This document shows, in pieces, positions 1 to 12,738 of a DNA stretch of 64,000 bases. A program made the position numbers and the translations under genes. Position 1 is the first letter of the stretch. Each line of letters starts with the position of its first letter. The stretch comes from Setoptus koraiensis. Lineage: Eukaryota; Arthropoda. Below the pieces are notes generated by a model. It was not told the DNA's origin. It ran no database searches and saw only the letters and a program-made list of their open reading frames with translations. Location: assembly GCA_048013815.1 (NCBI GenBank), contig CM106586.1:20460001-20524000 (forward strand). Reading direction: 5' to 3'.

Positions 1-590
1 GCCTCGTTTTCGCGATGCCAATCTAAACAAATCGCTTGGGCTTGATTAGAGAGCGTCACTGTTTGCGAACGCAATTAATTCCTCGCCGCACACAACAAGC
101 GGTCGTTTGGTGGCTTTGTTGAAATTGTTAGAAATTGCAATTCGAGATTACGACGACGGCGAGCGACCGACCGAAGCCGGCAACGAAAGTGAACCGACCG
201 GCGTGCCTTATGGTGCGCGCGTCTGGCGTGCCTTACGGCGGCCCGTCCGACAAGTGGCGAGCTTTGTTTTCGTAGCGACGGCCACAGCGACGAGACAATC
301 CAGACTGAGAGATGAGACAAGCCAGACTGAGAGATGATACCAGCGACTCGACGAGACCACCGCAAGGCTGTCTGTGGTTGCCGCTGCCGCCGCTGATACT
401 CGCTGAGAACCCCTGCCAGCCGTCGCTCGGGCTAGGCCGGCCGTCGCTCGGGCAACGCCGGCCGTCGCAACCCGGCGAGGCGGCGCGAAGGAGCGAGCCG
501 AGCGACTGTCATGACAATTGTCGTTAATTGAATTAGTTTGTCGGCCGGCCGCTATTGTCAGCGGCTGGCGTCGCTGGCACAGGTAAAGGC

Positions 591-634
591 AACAGGTAAC
601 AAACGGCAACAGGTAACAAACAGCAACGGGTAAC
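591..634. repeat. Short tandem repeat with CAACAGGTAAC core
   Basis: Three imperfect copies of a unit of about 18 bp built on the core caacaggtaac. The same core is repeated again at 4062-4125, 3.5 kb away. Confidence 0.6.
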
Positions 635-1544
635 GGCAGCAGTGCCGGTACAGCGCGGGCGGCCGCTCGCTTGCGGAGGAGGCCGCATTGTGGCCGCATT
701 GTGCCGTTTCGTGGACTCTCTGGCGAGTTGGCGAGCTGGCGGCTGGCGATCGCTGGCGTGTTTGCACGGCCGGCCAGCCCGACATCCCATCACCGGCCGT
801 GCAAACAATGGCCTCTCTGGTGGCTGGCGTTTCGGCTTGATTGTTATCGCCGCCCGCTAATGACGATCGCACGACCACGACATCGCGCTCGCTTGCGTCA
901 TTTATCTCCATTGTATCTGCGCATGCCTCTCAATGTTTGTTCTCGCGATTTTTATTCTTGTAATTTTTATCCTCGCCAGTTTTATCCTCTCAATTTTTAT
1001 CCGACGTTTAGCGCTCGATGGAGCGGCGGCAGCGACGCGCAACAGGTTGCTCGTTCGCGGCCGGTCAAGCCGACCGTGCAAATGACCGCGTTGTTCCAAG
1101 TCACCAACTGACCAGTCGCCAACCGACTCGCAACAGTCGCCAGCTCGCAGTCTGGCGGCGCGATTGCAAACTGCGCCGTGTCCCGTTACAGTTTGCAATT
1201 AATGCGCCTAATAGCGTTACGTGGTCGGCTGGCGTTGATCACCGATAACGGGTTGATGAGCCGTTTGTCGGGCAAGTGGCACCGTTACGTAACGCAATGT
1301 ATCATGCACGCCTGTTGTGCCATATGGCTGCTGCTTGTGCCGCCGCTGATGCAATTGTTATGCAAATAAGCCGGCTTGTCCGAACGGCCAGCTATTTGCC
1401 AGTTTGCTGTTGTTGTTGTTGTTTGCCTGCTGTCAATCATGCCAAGAGTTTTGAGATTTGATTTTGCTCATCAGCGCCGCCAGTGCCACTGTCACTGCCA
1501 CTCGTTTGGCTTCTGGCCGCCGCCGCCGGCCTGTTCACCATTGC

Positions 1545-1652
1545 TCACCTGTCCGCTATTACTCACCTGTCCGCTATTGCTCACCTGTTCAATGTTAGCC
1601 GACTGTTCAATGTTACTCACCTGTTCAATATTGCTCACTTGTTCAGCGTTGC
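1545..1652. repeat. 18-bp minisatellite, six units
   Basis: Six consecutive 18-bp units beginning tcacctgtccgctattac and drifting to tcacttgttcagcgttgc. Because 18 is a multiple of three, the minus strand reads as a hexapeptide repeat (QVSNIE-like). Without a start context or homology I take this as a by-product. Confidence 0.75.
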
Positions 1653-2158
1653 TCTTCAATGGCTGTTCGGTGTGATTGGCCGACTGGATGGTGGCGAGAT
1701 GACCCACTCACACACAAAAACACTTGTCATCTGTAAATTATTATGATTGCGCCACCTGACTGCGCTTGCTGTGTTGTGTTTGCTAACAAGATAAGATGTG
1801 TAATTTATGATAATTTAAGATGGCCTGACCTCAATCGGCGGCGCATTATGCGCCGCTCGGGCAGCTCGGGCCGCGCTCAGGCTCGGGCCCGTCCGTTCGT
1901 TCGTTTCATGCGCACTGTCCGTACCGATGATGATTTGATCGCCGTCATGAGTGCCAGCAGCGACAAACGACGAGCCGGCCGAGACGCCAGCGAAGGCGCC
2001 GGCCACCGGCCGGCCGCGCCGCAAAGCAGCCCCGTCGCTCGATCTTCAGTCCGCTGCCAGCTCGATCGGCGCGTTCAGTCCGCTGCCGGCTCGATCGGCG
2101 CGGCCTCTCCTCGGCGGTCCGCGTTCTCCGGCGAAGCCGGCCCGTTGTGCGGCTCTCG

Positions 2159-2236
2159 AGCTGCTGCTGCTGTTGTCGTTGCTGTCGTTGCTGTTGTTGT
2201 CGTTGTTGTTGTCGTTGCTGTTGTCGGTGTTGCTGT
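2159..2236. repeat. CTG/TTG/TCG trinucleotide tract
   Basis: An imperfect trinucleotide microsatellite. Similar tracts lie at 4421-4477, 5317-5426 and 13281-13352. Confidence 0.8.
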
Positions 2237-2485
2237 TTTCGGTGTTGCCGCCGCTGCCGCGGTGGCGCCACAGTCATGCTGGGGTCTGTCCACTTGGCAA
2301 TGGCCGAGCCCTGGATTATCCGCTCGCCTGGCGCGGCTTTTTGCGAGCCAGCAGCGCCGACACGAAACGAACACAAAGAGATAAACGAGGCGACGGCAAC
2401 AGATGGCGGCTCGCGAGAAAGTAGCCGATCTAGCGGCCGATCTAGCGGCAGTGCAACATTGGGATCGAGCCAGCGGATCGAGCCA

Positions 2486-2550
2486 CTGGCAAGACTCGTC
2501 GGCAAGACTCGCTGGCAAGACTCGCTGGTGAGACTCGCTGGCAAGACTGG
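2486..2550. repeat. 13-bp minisatellite, five units
   Basis: Five direct 13-bp units of ctggcaagactcg with one or two changes each. This is one of four loci in the window with a 13-bp period. Confidence 0.85.
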
Positions 2551-4061
2551 CAGCGGCGAGAGAAGAGCGAGCCAGCAAAAACTAAACAAGACGACCGACA
2601 CGATTGACGTAATGGATGAGTGAGACGACGATGATGATGCAACAACTATTGTGTACAGTTACTTGTTACTATTAAATGGCGACTAGTGAATAGTAACAAG
2701 TGAATAGCAGCTCGAGTAGAGTGCACAAACAGTGCTGACCCGAGCGCTGGGCAAAAAATAGCACCGAGCAGTCATTATTCAACAGCAACAGCAACAACAA
2801 CAGCAACGGCAACAGCAGCGGCGGCCAAATACCGCAACATTCCACAGATGCCACCCCAACATTATGAGCCGACCAGCACAGGTGAAGCGGCCAGCACAGG
2901 TGAGCGGCCAGTTCACCTGTCCGCTTGGCTGGCCGCCGTCGTGGGCACTATGCCGCTGCTGGCCGTTAACTGGCCCGACGAGACGCTCGCATGCTAATTG
3001 AAGGTTAAAACGCAAATTGGATCAGCGAGTCGTGTCGTCGTGATTCTGGCTACTCCTCGCCGAGCCAGCGCGGCCATTCTTCGCTTGTGTATTCCATTGC
3101 TATTCTCGGCCGTTCGATTCTCATTCGCTTCGGCGCTCGGTTCTCATTGGCTTCGGCGCTCGGTTCGCATTCGCTGCGGCGCTCGGTTCGCATTCGCGAC
3201 GCCACTCACCGCCGAGCTCGTCTCGTCGCTCGGCGTCATCCCTCGGCGCAGTCGCCACTGCGCGGTCACTATTGGCGCGGTCACTGTTGGCGTGGTCATC
3301 TCTCCGCGCACAGGCGGCTCGACAGGTGAGCGAGGTGAGCTGAGGTGAGCGAGGTGAGCGAGGTGAGCAGAGGCGAGCGGCGAGCACAACTCCTGGCGAG
3401 CACGGCGGCAACCTGATCGGTGATGAGTTAATCTCGGCGATTCGAGACGCTCCAGCCAACGATCGGCCGCCGCGAATATCTGGACGCGCTGAGGTGAGCG
3501 GCTCATTGTTAATTAGTGTCTGCGCCGCTCATTTCTTCATGAAGCAGCGGTGCCCGTAGCAGCTTCGAGCGGCCCGCACCGACAGTGGCCATTGTCCGGC
3601 TGTGCAGCACAAATGATATTTTCTGCGCTCATTGGCGGCCTCAAAAAGCCATCAATGGTCGGCCTTCGCGAGGCAACCCTTGGACAAATATGACTCATGT
3701 CATATGGAGCAGAGTCACTAGTAATGCTCGAGTCGCCAGTGGCCTACAAATATCAACTCACGCACAGTGTGCGCTTGTCACAGGTGAATCCCGTATCGCA
3801 TAACGAGAGACACATATCGGCTTACGTAACTGGCCGTGGCATGTCTGGCTACACATGCGCTCGTATGCGCTCGTATGATATGAGTCATGCGATATGCGTC
3901 GAGCATAGGAGTCGATATGACAGCCAGCGCATGTGGGTCGGCCACTAATGACAGATAAGCGCTGGCATTAGCCCTTATTTAACATCATTAGCGATCATCA
4001 GCGATCACGACGATGCTAATCGTCGCCCAACCAACAACCAAATGGCACCAGCCACCAGCCG

Positions 4062-4125
4062 ACAGGTAACGGCCAACAGGTAACGGCCAACAGGTAACAG
4101 TCAACAGGTAACAGCTAACAGACGA
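4062..4125. repeat. Tandem repeat of caacaggtaacg type
   Basis: Four imperfect units of about 14-15 bp with the core caacaggtaac, sharing that core with the repeat at 591-634. Confidence 0.7.
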
Positions 4126-4420
4126 AACGAGCAGCTACAGGTAATGTCAGTTATCCATTATCGGCGCCATTGACAGGGCAGATGGATAACGGCGACGCTC
4201 TAGTTAACCTGTGGCCTTACCTTTTTTGCAACGGCGCGCTGGCTCGCCAAGCCACCGTTTGCAGGCAAAGGCCACAGCTTGTCAGCAAAGGCCACAGGTT
4301 GCCAGTGCTGGCCAGAGTTGGCACAATTGACCAGAATCGACTGGCAAACAAACAACACGGCACAGTTACGACACAACCGCTGCAACGGTGCAAAGAGTCG
4401 GGTTGGCACACAACATTGCG

Positions 4421-4477
4421 TTGTCGTTGTTGTTGTTGTTGTCGTTGTTGCTGCTGTTGTTGTCGTTGTTGTTGTTG
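4421..4477. repeat. TTG/TCG/CTG microsatellite
   Basis: An imperfect trinucleotide run on the plus strand, read as CAA/CAG on the minus strand. Confidence 0.8.
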
Positions 4478-5316
4478 CGCAATGGTGTTAATTCGTCGCA
4501 ATGAATCGCTCGCAAATTGGCACACAAACACACTCATTGGCATAATGACATGGCCGCGCAACCGTCGTGACAAATTGTAATTTGTACCTGTCTATTCAAA
4601 CACACACACTCCCAATTAGGTGACTAATAATAATAAGGCAATCTCTACATTAGTGTTATATTAATGCCAGGCCGGCCTGCTTGTCGCAACGGCCGCATAC
4701 AACTCGCTCTGACGCAAGCTTGTTCACACTCGAGTCTCGAGAGTTGTAATTGAATTATTATCTCTAATGGCACCTGTTGCACTCCGACAGTTGGAGCCGC
4801 TATTCAAATTAGCCGATAGACTCAACTTGACTTGTGAGTCGCCCGACTTGTGCCAGAAGTCGCTGCTCAAACGCGCACTGTGCCACCGTTTGGCCAACTT
4901 ACTTTCGGCGGTTACTTTCGGCGGCGAAAGTTTCACTCGATCAGATCTTCACATTGGCTGCGAATCACAGTGGCTGCGAATCACAGTGGCCGCGAATCGC
5001 ATTGGCTGCGAATCGCAGTTCGCCAGGTGAGTGGCGATTTGTGCCGAGTGGACCGAGCTCGCCGTTGACTTGTGAATCACAAGTTGTGATTCGCACACAA
5101 ATCACAAGCCGCAATTTCGCGTCAGCATCAATAACACATGTCACCTGACATTACATCGACACAAGCGCTGGCACTGGCGTCACATGGTCGCCGGTGACAT
5201 AATGACACCTGTCAACTGCCAGCCTCCAATTGACTCTCGGGCCAACAGTCTTGGCCGGCTGCGTGCGAGCTCGATTGTGTGCGCGCATAGGAACAATGGC
5301 GCCGGTTATGCGCTGC

Positions 5317-5426
5317 ACAACAACAACAGCGACAACAACAACAACAACAACAACCGCTACAACCGCAACAACCGCAACAACAACCACAACGACAACAACA
5401 ACAGCAGCGACAACAACAACAGACAC
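5317..5426. repeat. (CAA)n-type microsatellite
   Basis: About 110 bp of imperfect CAA/AAC/CGA triplets. Frames through it give only poly-Asn, poly-Thr or poly-Gln. Confidence 0.85.
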
Positions 5427-5586
5427 TAGCGAGAAATAATGTTATATAATAATTATCTGTCCATTATCAGGCGGCGGGCACTTTCGCTCGATCGAGAGCG
5501 CGCCGGCCCAATTATCTGGTCGCTCGGCTGCTCGTATGACGAGCCAATTGAGCGCACAACACTTATGCAGATGCCGCCCGTCCCCT

Positions 5587-5690
5587 CGGACGTTCTCTGC
5601 GAGCGTTCTCTTCGAACGCTCTCGCCGGACGCTCTCGCCGAACGCTCTCGCCGAACGCTCTTTGCGAGCGTTCTTTTCGAACGTTGCCAC
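5587..5690. repeat. 13-bp minisatellite, eight units
   Basis: Eight direct units of 13 bp with consensus cgaacgctctcgc. Several units are near-palindromic (cgaacg/cgttcg). Same period as the arrays at 2486, 7804 and 32666 but a different sequence. Confidence 0.85.
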
Positions 5691-6260
5691 ATAAGCTCCT
5701 CTCCGGTCGCTCTGACACTTTCCGGTGTGTGCGACTCGCACGGTGTGAGCCGTCGGCCGGCTGCTGTCGCTTGCCGCCTGTCGCCCGCATGTCACAGGTG
5801 AGAGTGGCAAAGTCTCAGGCCGAGCTTTCGAACGGTCGCTCTCTGTTCGGAGTGGCGGCCGTTGCATGCGCTCTAGTGCCAGCGACATTGCGTAATGACC
5901 GCTCGAAGGATGTGAATTGTTACATATAACGTTATCATTATTTTGTTATTTTTTGCGCCCGCTCTCCGCCTGAGACCGCTGCAAGCCGGCGATATTGCCA
6001 CAGTTACAAAATCTAACGGTTGTTGTCGTTGCGAGACGCTCTTGCGACGCCAACAACAACTCGCCGCACTCACACGCCAACCACTTCGTGTGCCGCTCCA
6101 ACTGCCGGCTGGCAAGCCAATCAGCCAGTGCAATGATCTCGTCAGCGCCGACAGCCGACGACAGCAGCAGCGGCAACAAGTGCGACTATTCTGATACTGT
6201 TTTGATACCGTTTTATACTGTTTTTTACTGTTTGCCGGCGGAATGCCGCCGTTTCCTGTC

Positions 6261-6330
6261 GCGACTTGTTGCGAGTTGTTGCGAGTTGTTGCGGGTTGTT
6301 GCGAGTTGTTGCGAGCTGTTGCGAGCTGTG
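6261..6330. repeat. 10-bp minisatellite, seven units
   Basis: Seven consecutive 10-bp units of gcgagttgtt with small changes. Confidence 0.85.
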
Positions 6331-7432
6331 GTGCGACTAGCGGACAGCTATCGAAGTTGTTGCAGTTTGTTGTGCGCCGCCGCCGCGTAATCTCGGCTCG
6401 AATCAGAGATCTCTATTGGGCAGGCACGCAGCCAACTGGACAGCGCTCAATTGCGCAACAAGTGGCTCAAGAAACAAAAATTGCTCGCCGTTGTTGCGTC
6501 AGAGTGACTGGTCAGTCTTAGCAGTGCGCATCGCGATGAACCGCGGCCAACTGGGCATGCATTATGTAACTGCGATGACACAAACGAGTGCACAAACAAC
6601 AAACTGAGCGCACCATTTAGAGCAACAGGTGAATAAAACAATTGGCCTTTGTTTGCCGGACGCGTCGCAATCGGCTCGCAGCATTCGGCTTGCCAGTGGC
6701 GAGACAAATGGTATGCAAATGCACTGCCATTGGCAAATATCATATCATGTTATTCATCATACTTTTGCCATCTTGATACGCAAGCTCAGCTCACCATCGA
6801 GCACGTTCTGTATTGTTGCGCAATTTGCGCTTGCTCGCCGACCGGATGTCGGGCCGGCTCATGAGTGGCACTCATGAGTGCACAAGTCGCAGAGGTCGGA
6901 GTCAGCGGGCAACGGGGCGCACAGGTAGTGTGGCGGCTCGAATGGTGACCGTTACGAGGCACAGGTATTGGCACAAGACAATAGAGTCATTGTTCGGTTA
7001 GCGGCTAAGTGAGTCTGAGAAAGTTAAAAATATTACACCGCCATTTGACGTTACGCAATGATGTTTGCTTCAGCGGTTGCGCGCCAGTCCTCACGACAAT
7101 AACCAAATACTTGTTGAATAATCATTAAAATTGTAAGTAACTACATGAAAAAGTGTGTGCACTCTCTCGCCTGATGGCCGCATAGACGCGACTTCCGCAG
7201 CCTCAATTGTTGTTTTGAGGCTCGGAGCGCGGGGACCGGGCTGCGGCAGAGTCGACCGGGCCGCGCAGCTAGGTTCGGTATTTTGGGTATTTTTTTTTTG
7301 AAAAAAAATCCGCTCTGGGCATCCTAGCCCCGCCCCACCCTCACCCGAAAACGCGCGGTCGACCTGTTCGTTTCCCCCATCGAGTCGCACGTTCAGACCG
7401 ACACCAGCGGCCCGACTTTGCCGATGAACTTC

Positions 7433-7491
7433 TCACTACGGGTCGCGCGGGCTGTCTGACACGAGAGAGAGAGAGACGCGACCCGTAGTGA
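7433..7491. repeat. Perfect 15-bp inverted repeat with GA-rich loop
   Basis: The arm tcactacgggtcgcg (7433-7447) is answered by its exact reverse complement at 7477-7491, with a 29-nt spacer containing a GA run. It could form a long hairpin in DNA or RNA. No gene is recognisable around it. Confidence 0.8.
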
Positions 7492-7531
7492 CCGCCAATG
7501 CGGACCTGGTCAGCATCTCCGGTCGACCCGG

Positions 7532-7680
7532 CCGTAATAATAGTAATAATAGCAATAATGGCAATAACGGCAATAATGGCAGTGCCAATATTGGCAGTAT
7601 AATATTGGCAATAGCATAATAATGTATAATAATACAGTATAGTGATAGTAACGTCTAATAATAATATAGTAGGCGCGCGA
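7532..7680. repeat. Imperfect ATA/GCA/GTA triplet region
   Basis: AT-rich imperfect triplet repeats (taataatag, caataatgg and relatives) inside otherwise GC-rich DNA. Confidence 0.6.
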
Positions 7681-7803
7681 TAATTAACTTTTTGATCTGC
7701 GCTCGTCGTTGAGTAATCGTAATAATAATCGCCAGCCAGACAATCATCGATCAATTGGCGCTCGATTTGGCCGGCAGTCGCTACTTTGTTGCCGGCCGGT
7801 CAA

Positions 7804-7920
7804 CTTTGTGTCGGGTTGTTGCATCGGATTGTTGCGTCGGATATTTGCGTCGTATATTTGCGTCGGATATTTGCGTCGGATATTCGCGTCGGATATTTGT
7901 GTCGGACATTTGTAGGGGAT
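7804..7920. repeat. 13-bp minisatellite, about nine units
   Basis: About nine direct units of 13 bp, consensus atttgcgtcggat. The array has no unique spacers, so it is not a CRISPR array. Confidence 0.85.
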
Positions 7921-8730
7921 CGCTGTGCGAGCAGACGACGACAAGTCCGGTTCGATTGAAATCAATTTGCAATTTGCATGCCGATCGAAAGCGCGCTCGC
8001 GGGTCGCCGGCGAGCTCACTGTTGGCGCTGTCACGATCGGCCCGCTCGGCATGCAAATGAGCGCCCGTCGCCCGACGGTCGCCCCGCCAAGCGGCTAAAC
8101 CGGAGATAAATTGTGGCATTGCAATGGCCATCTCAGCAACTGCAGTATCTTTGTTGGCGCCATCCGCTCGTCAGCCTGCACACAAACAAATTATTGTTTA
8201 CTATTTACTATTTACTATTCATTATTTATTATTTATTATTGTTTTTGAATCACCTGTTGCTCTCGCGCCAATCATCTATAGACTCTGTATAGATGGACCG
8301 TAGTACACAGGTATGGTGCCACCACCTGGTGATGGCCGCTGACGGCTATCGATGTGCACGGTAGACAGCCCGTCTGACAACTCTGACAGTGAGTCGGAGA
8401 TGCCTATCCATATCTGCCGACTCGCTCGATGAATATCGACACATATCGAGACACACATCTGACAAGTGGCGTCTGTGAGCCGGCCGGCATTTGAGTTTGA
8501 TTTGCATTTATATTTGTATTGCTACTTCCGGTTCCGAACGGCCCACTCGGCTGCCCACTCGGCGCTCTCACATGGCTGGCCGCGGTCCCGTTGGCCGGGT
8601 CTGTATCAAACAAAAGTGGACAAAATGCCGTTGAATGGCCGCCACAAACGAGTTGTGTGTGGTGCGGATGTTGCGCAATGTTGTCGCTACAATGTTATCT
8701 GAAAACTTAATCGTCCGCGGGCCAGTTTAC

Positions 8731-8789
8731 ATTGTCGCAAGTTTAAACTGTCGCAAGTTTAGATTGTCGCAAGTTTAAATTGTCGCAAG
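8731..8789. repeat. 16-bp tandem repeat, 3.7 units
   Basis: Units of attgtcgcaagtttaa repeated with one or two changes. Confidence 0.85.
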
Positions 8790-10157
8790 CATGGCCGCTC
8801 AAATTGATGATGGTATCGCGTCGCACTTGGAGCGGATCCGTTTAAATCCGTAGACGTTGTTCCTTGGTCAGATAGTCGTCAGATGGATCGGCTCGCCGGG
8901 CTGCCGTCGGGACGCCAGTGTCCGCCTTGACGGTGTCACGTCCGGCTCGCCGTAAGCTCATGTTGTCGGTGTCACCGGCAGGGCCATTTATCGAGGCCAA
9001 CCGCCAGCCGTTTATTTGCATTGGATGCCTGCCGTAGGGTCAGATTGTAATCGCGTTAATAACTGTCTGATCAGCGATTGGGCCAGCGTTAATTCAATTA
9101 ATCATTAATTAACTATTGCTTGTCAATTTCGCCAAGTGTCGCCAAATGACTGATGACGACGATTGCGCAATCAGCTAACTTCCTTCTCCGCGCCAATAAA
9201 CACATTGCCACAATGCGAGCCCGACATAATTAACGAGCTATTAACTTAACATATACACAGCTTAACATGGCCTGTTAATTAACAGGGTACCGGTTGTCGG
9301 GTGCGCGTACCCAGTGGGCGGGTTGTGTCGCCAGTACGGGCTGGGGTACGCATAGCAGAATGTATCAATGACACTGTTGCGAGTTGTTTATCGCTGACGC
9401 AGTTTCAGCTATTTAAATGAACACGAACAATCAACATGAACGATCTCGTGCCCGTGAACTTTGCTCATGCCGCATGACTCATGCGGCACGCGGAATTGCA
9501 GCCGCCGGGTATCCCGAGGGCGGTCAAGTCTCGGCGCGGCGGGTCGGGCTAATTTTCGCGCGACGACGAGTTTCGCGTGCGCCGTTCACATTGCAAAGCG
9601 CGATTAATGAATGGGGCACGAATGGGTATTAGATATATGCTGTAACAAGCATGGGTTAGATATATTTTGTAACAATGGGGCACCAGCACGGGCCGGCGAC
9701 GGGTGCCTAGAGACTTTCGCGAGCGCTCCCGTCTCGACGCAACTCATTTGCGTCGTCTGCTGCCGGCCCGGCCCGACAAACAATCGCAAGAACGCGACAC
9801 AATGGCGTCAGAGGACACACAAACAGCGCCGTTTGTTGGCCGGCGGCCAACTGCCGACTCGAGTCGCTATTTATCTGCTCGCAGCGTCGTCTGCCCGAAT
9901 GCCGCCCGCTCACAACAGGCAACTTAATAAGACTTAATGAGGCGACTTAATTAGCGAGCGGGGCCGGCGTCTTTCAAACGTTTTGTAGGTCAATCCGATC
10001 GGCGTGCCGCTGCGAACTTGTTACGTAACATATTATTATTTATAGTATTATGCGTTTTGTATGTTGGTCTTAGTATTTGCGTATTCGCGTATTTGCGTAT
10101 TCGCGTTCGACGAGCAAATAGATAATTAATAATAATCATTCAGAAGCAACCGCAACG

Positions 10158-11537
10158 ATGGACCATTTACTGCACACCGTGCTGGCCAGCACCGTCAGAA
10201 GCACTCACTGGATTGTGCTGGCGCCCCATTTAGTGCCCTATTTAATCATATTATTGAACTGCTTTCTATTCAGTGTGGCCCGGCGCGTGATTAGCGCCAA
10301 ATCGCCCCGATTTTGTCTATTGGCACTGTCAGAATTGGTGTCGACGCTGGAATTGTGCGTTCAATGCGCCGAACTCAACATTGTGTACGATTTGCACGGC
10401 TCGTGGCCGTACGGCCTCACACTGTTTCTACTGTCCATTTGGTGGAGTTGCGTATTTGGCGAGGCGCACGCGACGCCCGTGTACGTGCTCGAGGATTTGA
10501 TTGTGCAGTCGCCCGCGCAACAATGGTCCATTTATTTGCGCCTAACGGGACAATTGATGGCGCTGCCGCTGGCCATCCGGTTTGCGGCCATTTATTGGGG
10601 CAAGCATCTCATCGAGCGCCACCGTCACTACGACCACGTGTACGCCAACGGTCACTGTCAGAGCGCCCTGCAAACTTCGACGCTCAACGGATTTCTCGTC
10701 GAGTTCACCTGTTGCCTGTTGTACCGTCTGCTCGAGTTGTGCCTGGCCAAGTGGCGCCTGGGTCAGGGCGCCCTGGCCAAGGTGATCGAGGCCGCCATCG
10801 GGTCGGCGCTGGTCGTCGCAGGTGAGTTATAGCCCGAAAATATAATACTTTTCCAAATTGCCCGATAATTTCCCAAATTGCTCGACGATTTCCCATATTC
10901 TGCGAAAATTTCCCCAATTGCCCGACGATTTCCCCAATTGCCCGGCAAGATCTCTCTTTTTTTCTGATAATCGGATAACTTGTCGCTCCGGCGAAGCTCC
11001 ATTATCCAGCTCGACTAACGGCAAAATTTTTCGCCTCTATCCCTCACATAATGGGCTCCAATTCGTATGGTCTTTGCCCGGCCCCGATCATAATAATAAT
11101 GTTGACCATCGTAATGCTTGGCAGCGCTCGAACTGTCCGGCGGCTACATGAATCCGGCGCTCGCGTCCAGCCTCGAATTTGGCTGCAACGGCGCCGACAA
11201 CTATCAGCACATTGCCGTCTTCTGGCTGGGGCCCGTGTGCGGCCAACTGTGCGCCCGTTTATTGCACAGACGTTTCTCGAGCTCGCTCACTTCCGGCGGA
11301 AGTTGTAAACATGTGCACAGCAATAGCAAGCTGTGTCAGGAGAACGATGCAAGTAACAACAACAAGCCAGCAAACAGCAAACAACAATCTGCGACATTGA
11401 AGAGACAGGCCAGCACTAGACAGAAACAGCAGCAGCAGCGACAGCAGCGCCGCCAGCAGTTGCAGCAACAACAACAACAACCGACAGACCAAAGACAGCA
11501 GCAGGCAACGGGTGCTGAGGCCAAGAAGCAGCGCTGA
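10158..11537 (+). CDS. Aquaporin-11/12-like channel, two exons
   Basis: Predicted unorthodox aquaporin (AQP11/12 or insect Aqp12-like group), probably an intracellular-membrane water or glycerol channel. Exon 1 is 10158-10821 and exon 2 is 11125-11537, with a 303-bp GT-AG intron. Splicing joins ...ALVVAG to ALELSGGYMNPALA and gives 358 residues. Six hydrophobic segments are visible. The second pore motif is a clean NPA (SGGYMNPALASS), and the following FWLGPVCGQL helix fits the family. The first NPA position reads ATPVYVLED, so it is TPV. Deviation at this site is normal for the group (NPC in AQP11, NPT in AQP12, CPY in insects). After the last helix comes a hydrophilic tail rich in Gln and Asn (from about residue 275), unlike typical members. 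The ATG at 10158 is chosen because the hydrophobic start of the fold follows it directly. Family identity is firm. Substrate is not inferred. Confidence 0.85.
10822..11124 (+). other. Aquaporin intron 1 with 20-bp repeats
   Basis: Donor GCAG|gtgagt and acceptor ttggcag|CG restore the aquaporin frame in phase 1. Inside, 10849-10948 is five tandem 20-bp units of tttcccaaattgcccgacga type. Confidence 0.8.
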
Positions 11538-12738
11538 CGGTGGCGCCCTCGTTGGGCTCCGTGTTGCCAGCATCTGTTGTGCGGCTTCGCGGGCGACCGG
11601 TGACCGGTGACCGTTGACGATGGGCGACGGTCATTAAGCGGCAGTCAACACAACGACGCTCGAGCGACGTGATATCCGGTCAACGGATCTGACCAAGTCG
11701 CAGTAAAACAGTTACACAACTAAAACCTGGCGAAACAGTTACACACTCACACTAGCGAGACAAAGAGTAGAGTAGAGGATAAATTTACTTAGGCGCAATT
11801 GGCGCAATTCTTCGCTGACGGGTCACAACAACACAACGGCATTAGCATACCGATTTTGGTTGCACGACAGGGCCGAATGGCCGGCCTAATGAGCCTCCAT
11901 TCTATGCCTTACATAATGGGCTCTAATTAGACGCTGATTGAGTATCGGTTTGGCCGGCGATGATCGCACGCCGATAAGCGCGATCCATCGCGCCGGACGC
12001 CATCAGCGACAAGCGGGATCGGATGGCGCCACAAGGAGGCGCCAGTGTTCGGCTTCGGTCATCGGCTGACACGACCAAGAGATAATAGATAGATAGAGAT
12101 TGTGTGGCGTCCGAATGAAGAGATTTCACGCGAGATTTCTCCCGTCGTCTCAGCCACAAGAGATGCGGCCGGGCGCGGCCAAACGATGAGATAAATAAAT
12201 TAACGAGCACCCGAACGGTATTTATGCCGGGCGTTTTATGGCGTCGTGTATTTATATCAATTATACGCTTTTTATCCGATTGCATCAAGATTGCATCAGA
12301 CGACCCAGTTTCAGGCCGAAATCTCGGATCAGATTGAAATTAGACGATTGCTCGGGTGGCGCGATTGAGTGCGAGCCGGCCCTATGCCCTGCACCATATA
12401 TACTTTGGGCAGCTCATATCGCATGAGATAGATATGATGATTTACAGGTGAACCAAACAAACGAAATGGATTATAGTGAACAACAAGTGGCCAACGGCGG
12501 CCGCTTGGTGCGCTGCCGAGTCAGTATGACAGCGCGCCGATTCGAATCGGGCCATCAGCGGATAATGCAAATGTAAATGAAAATGCAAATTCAACCGGCC
12601 GAATGGCCAACAAACGCAATAATCAATGAGCAACTGCCTGGCCAACATAGCAAACAAAGCGCCGATGCAGCGAGACGGCAATATATCATGAGATAAGCAT
12701 CGATGCAGATAATGCTCACATTTGAATTTATATTACGG

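Larger units (their letters stand above)
1..10157. other. Gene-poor GC-rich region with short tandem repeats
   Basis: I see no gene here that I can support. Open frames on both strands are Arg/Ala-rich or homopolymeric and overlap one another, as expected from GC-rich low-complexity DNA. The stretch holds many minisatellites of 10-18 bp, CAG/TTG microsatellites, one strong inverted repeat (7433-7491) and many copies of CAGGTGA/TCACCTG. It could be the 5' regulatory region or first intron of a gene lying further left, or the upstream region of the aquaporin gene. Confidence 0.6.

Noticed and set aside
1743-2601. Long overlapping frames on both strands in the GC-rich left region
   Set aside because: Composition is Arg/Ala/Val/Gln runs from triplet repeats, all frames are open together, and no domain or start context is seen.
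7804-7920. CRISPR-like look of a regular array
   Set aside because: Units are contiguous 13-mers without spacers, in eukaryotic DNA; it is a minisatellite.
12530-12550. T-loop-like gattcgaatc suggesting a tRNA
   Set aside because: It is a short palindrome; no acceptor, D or anticodon arms can be folded around it.
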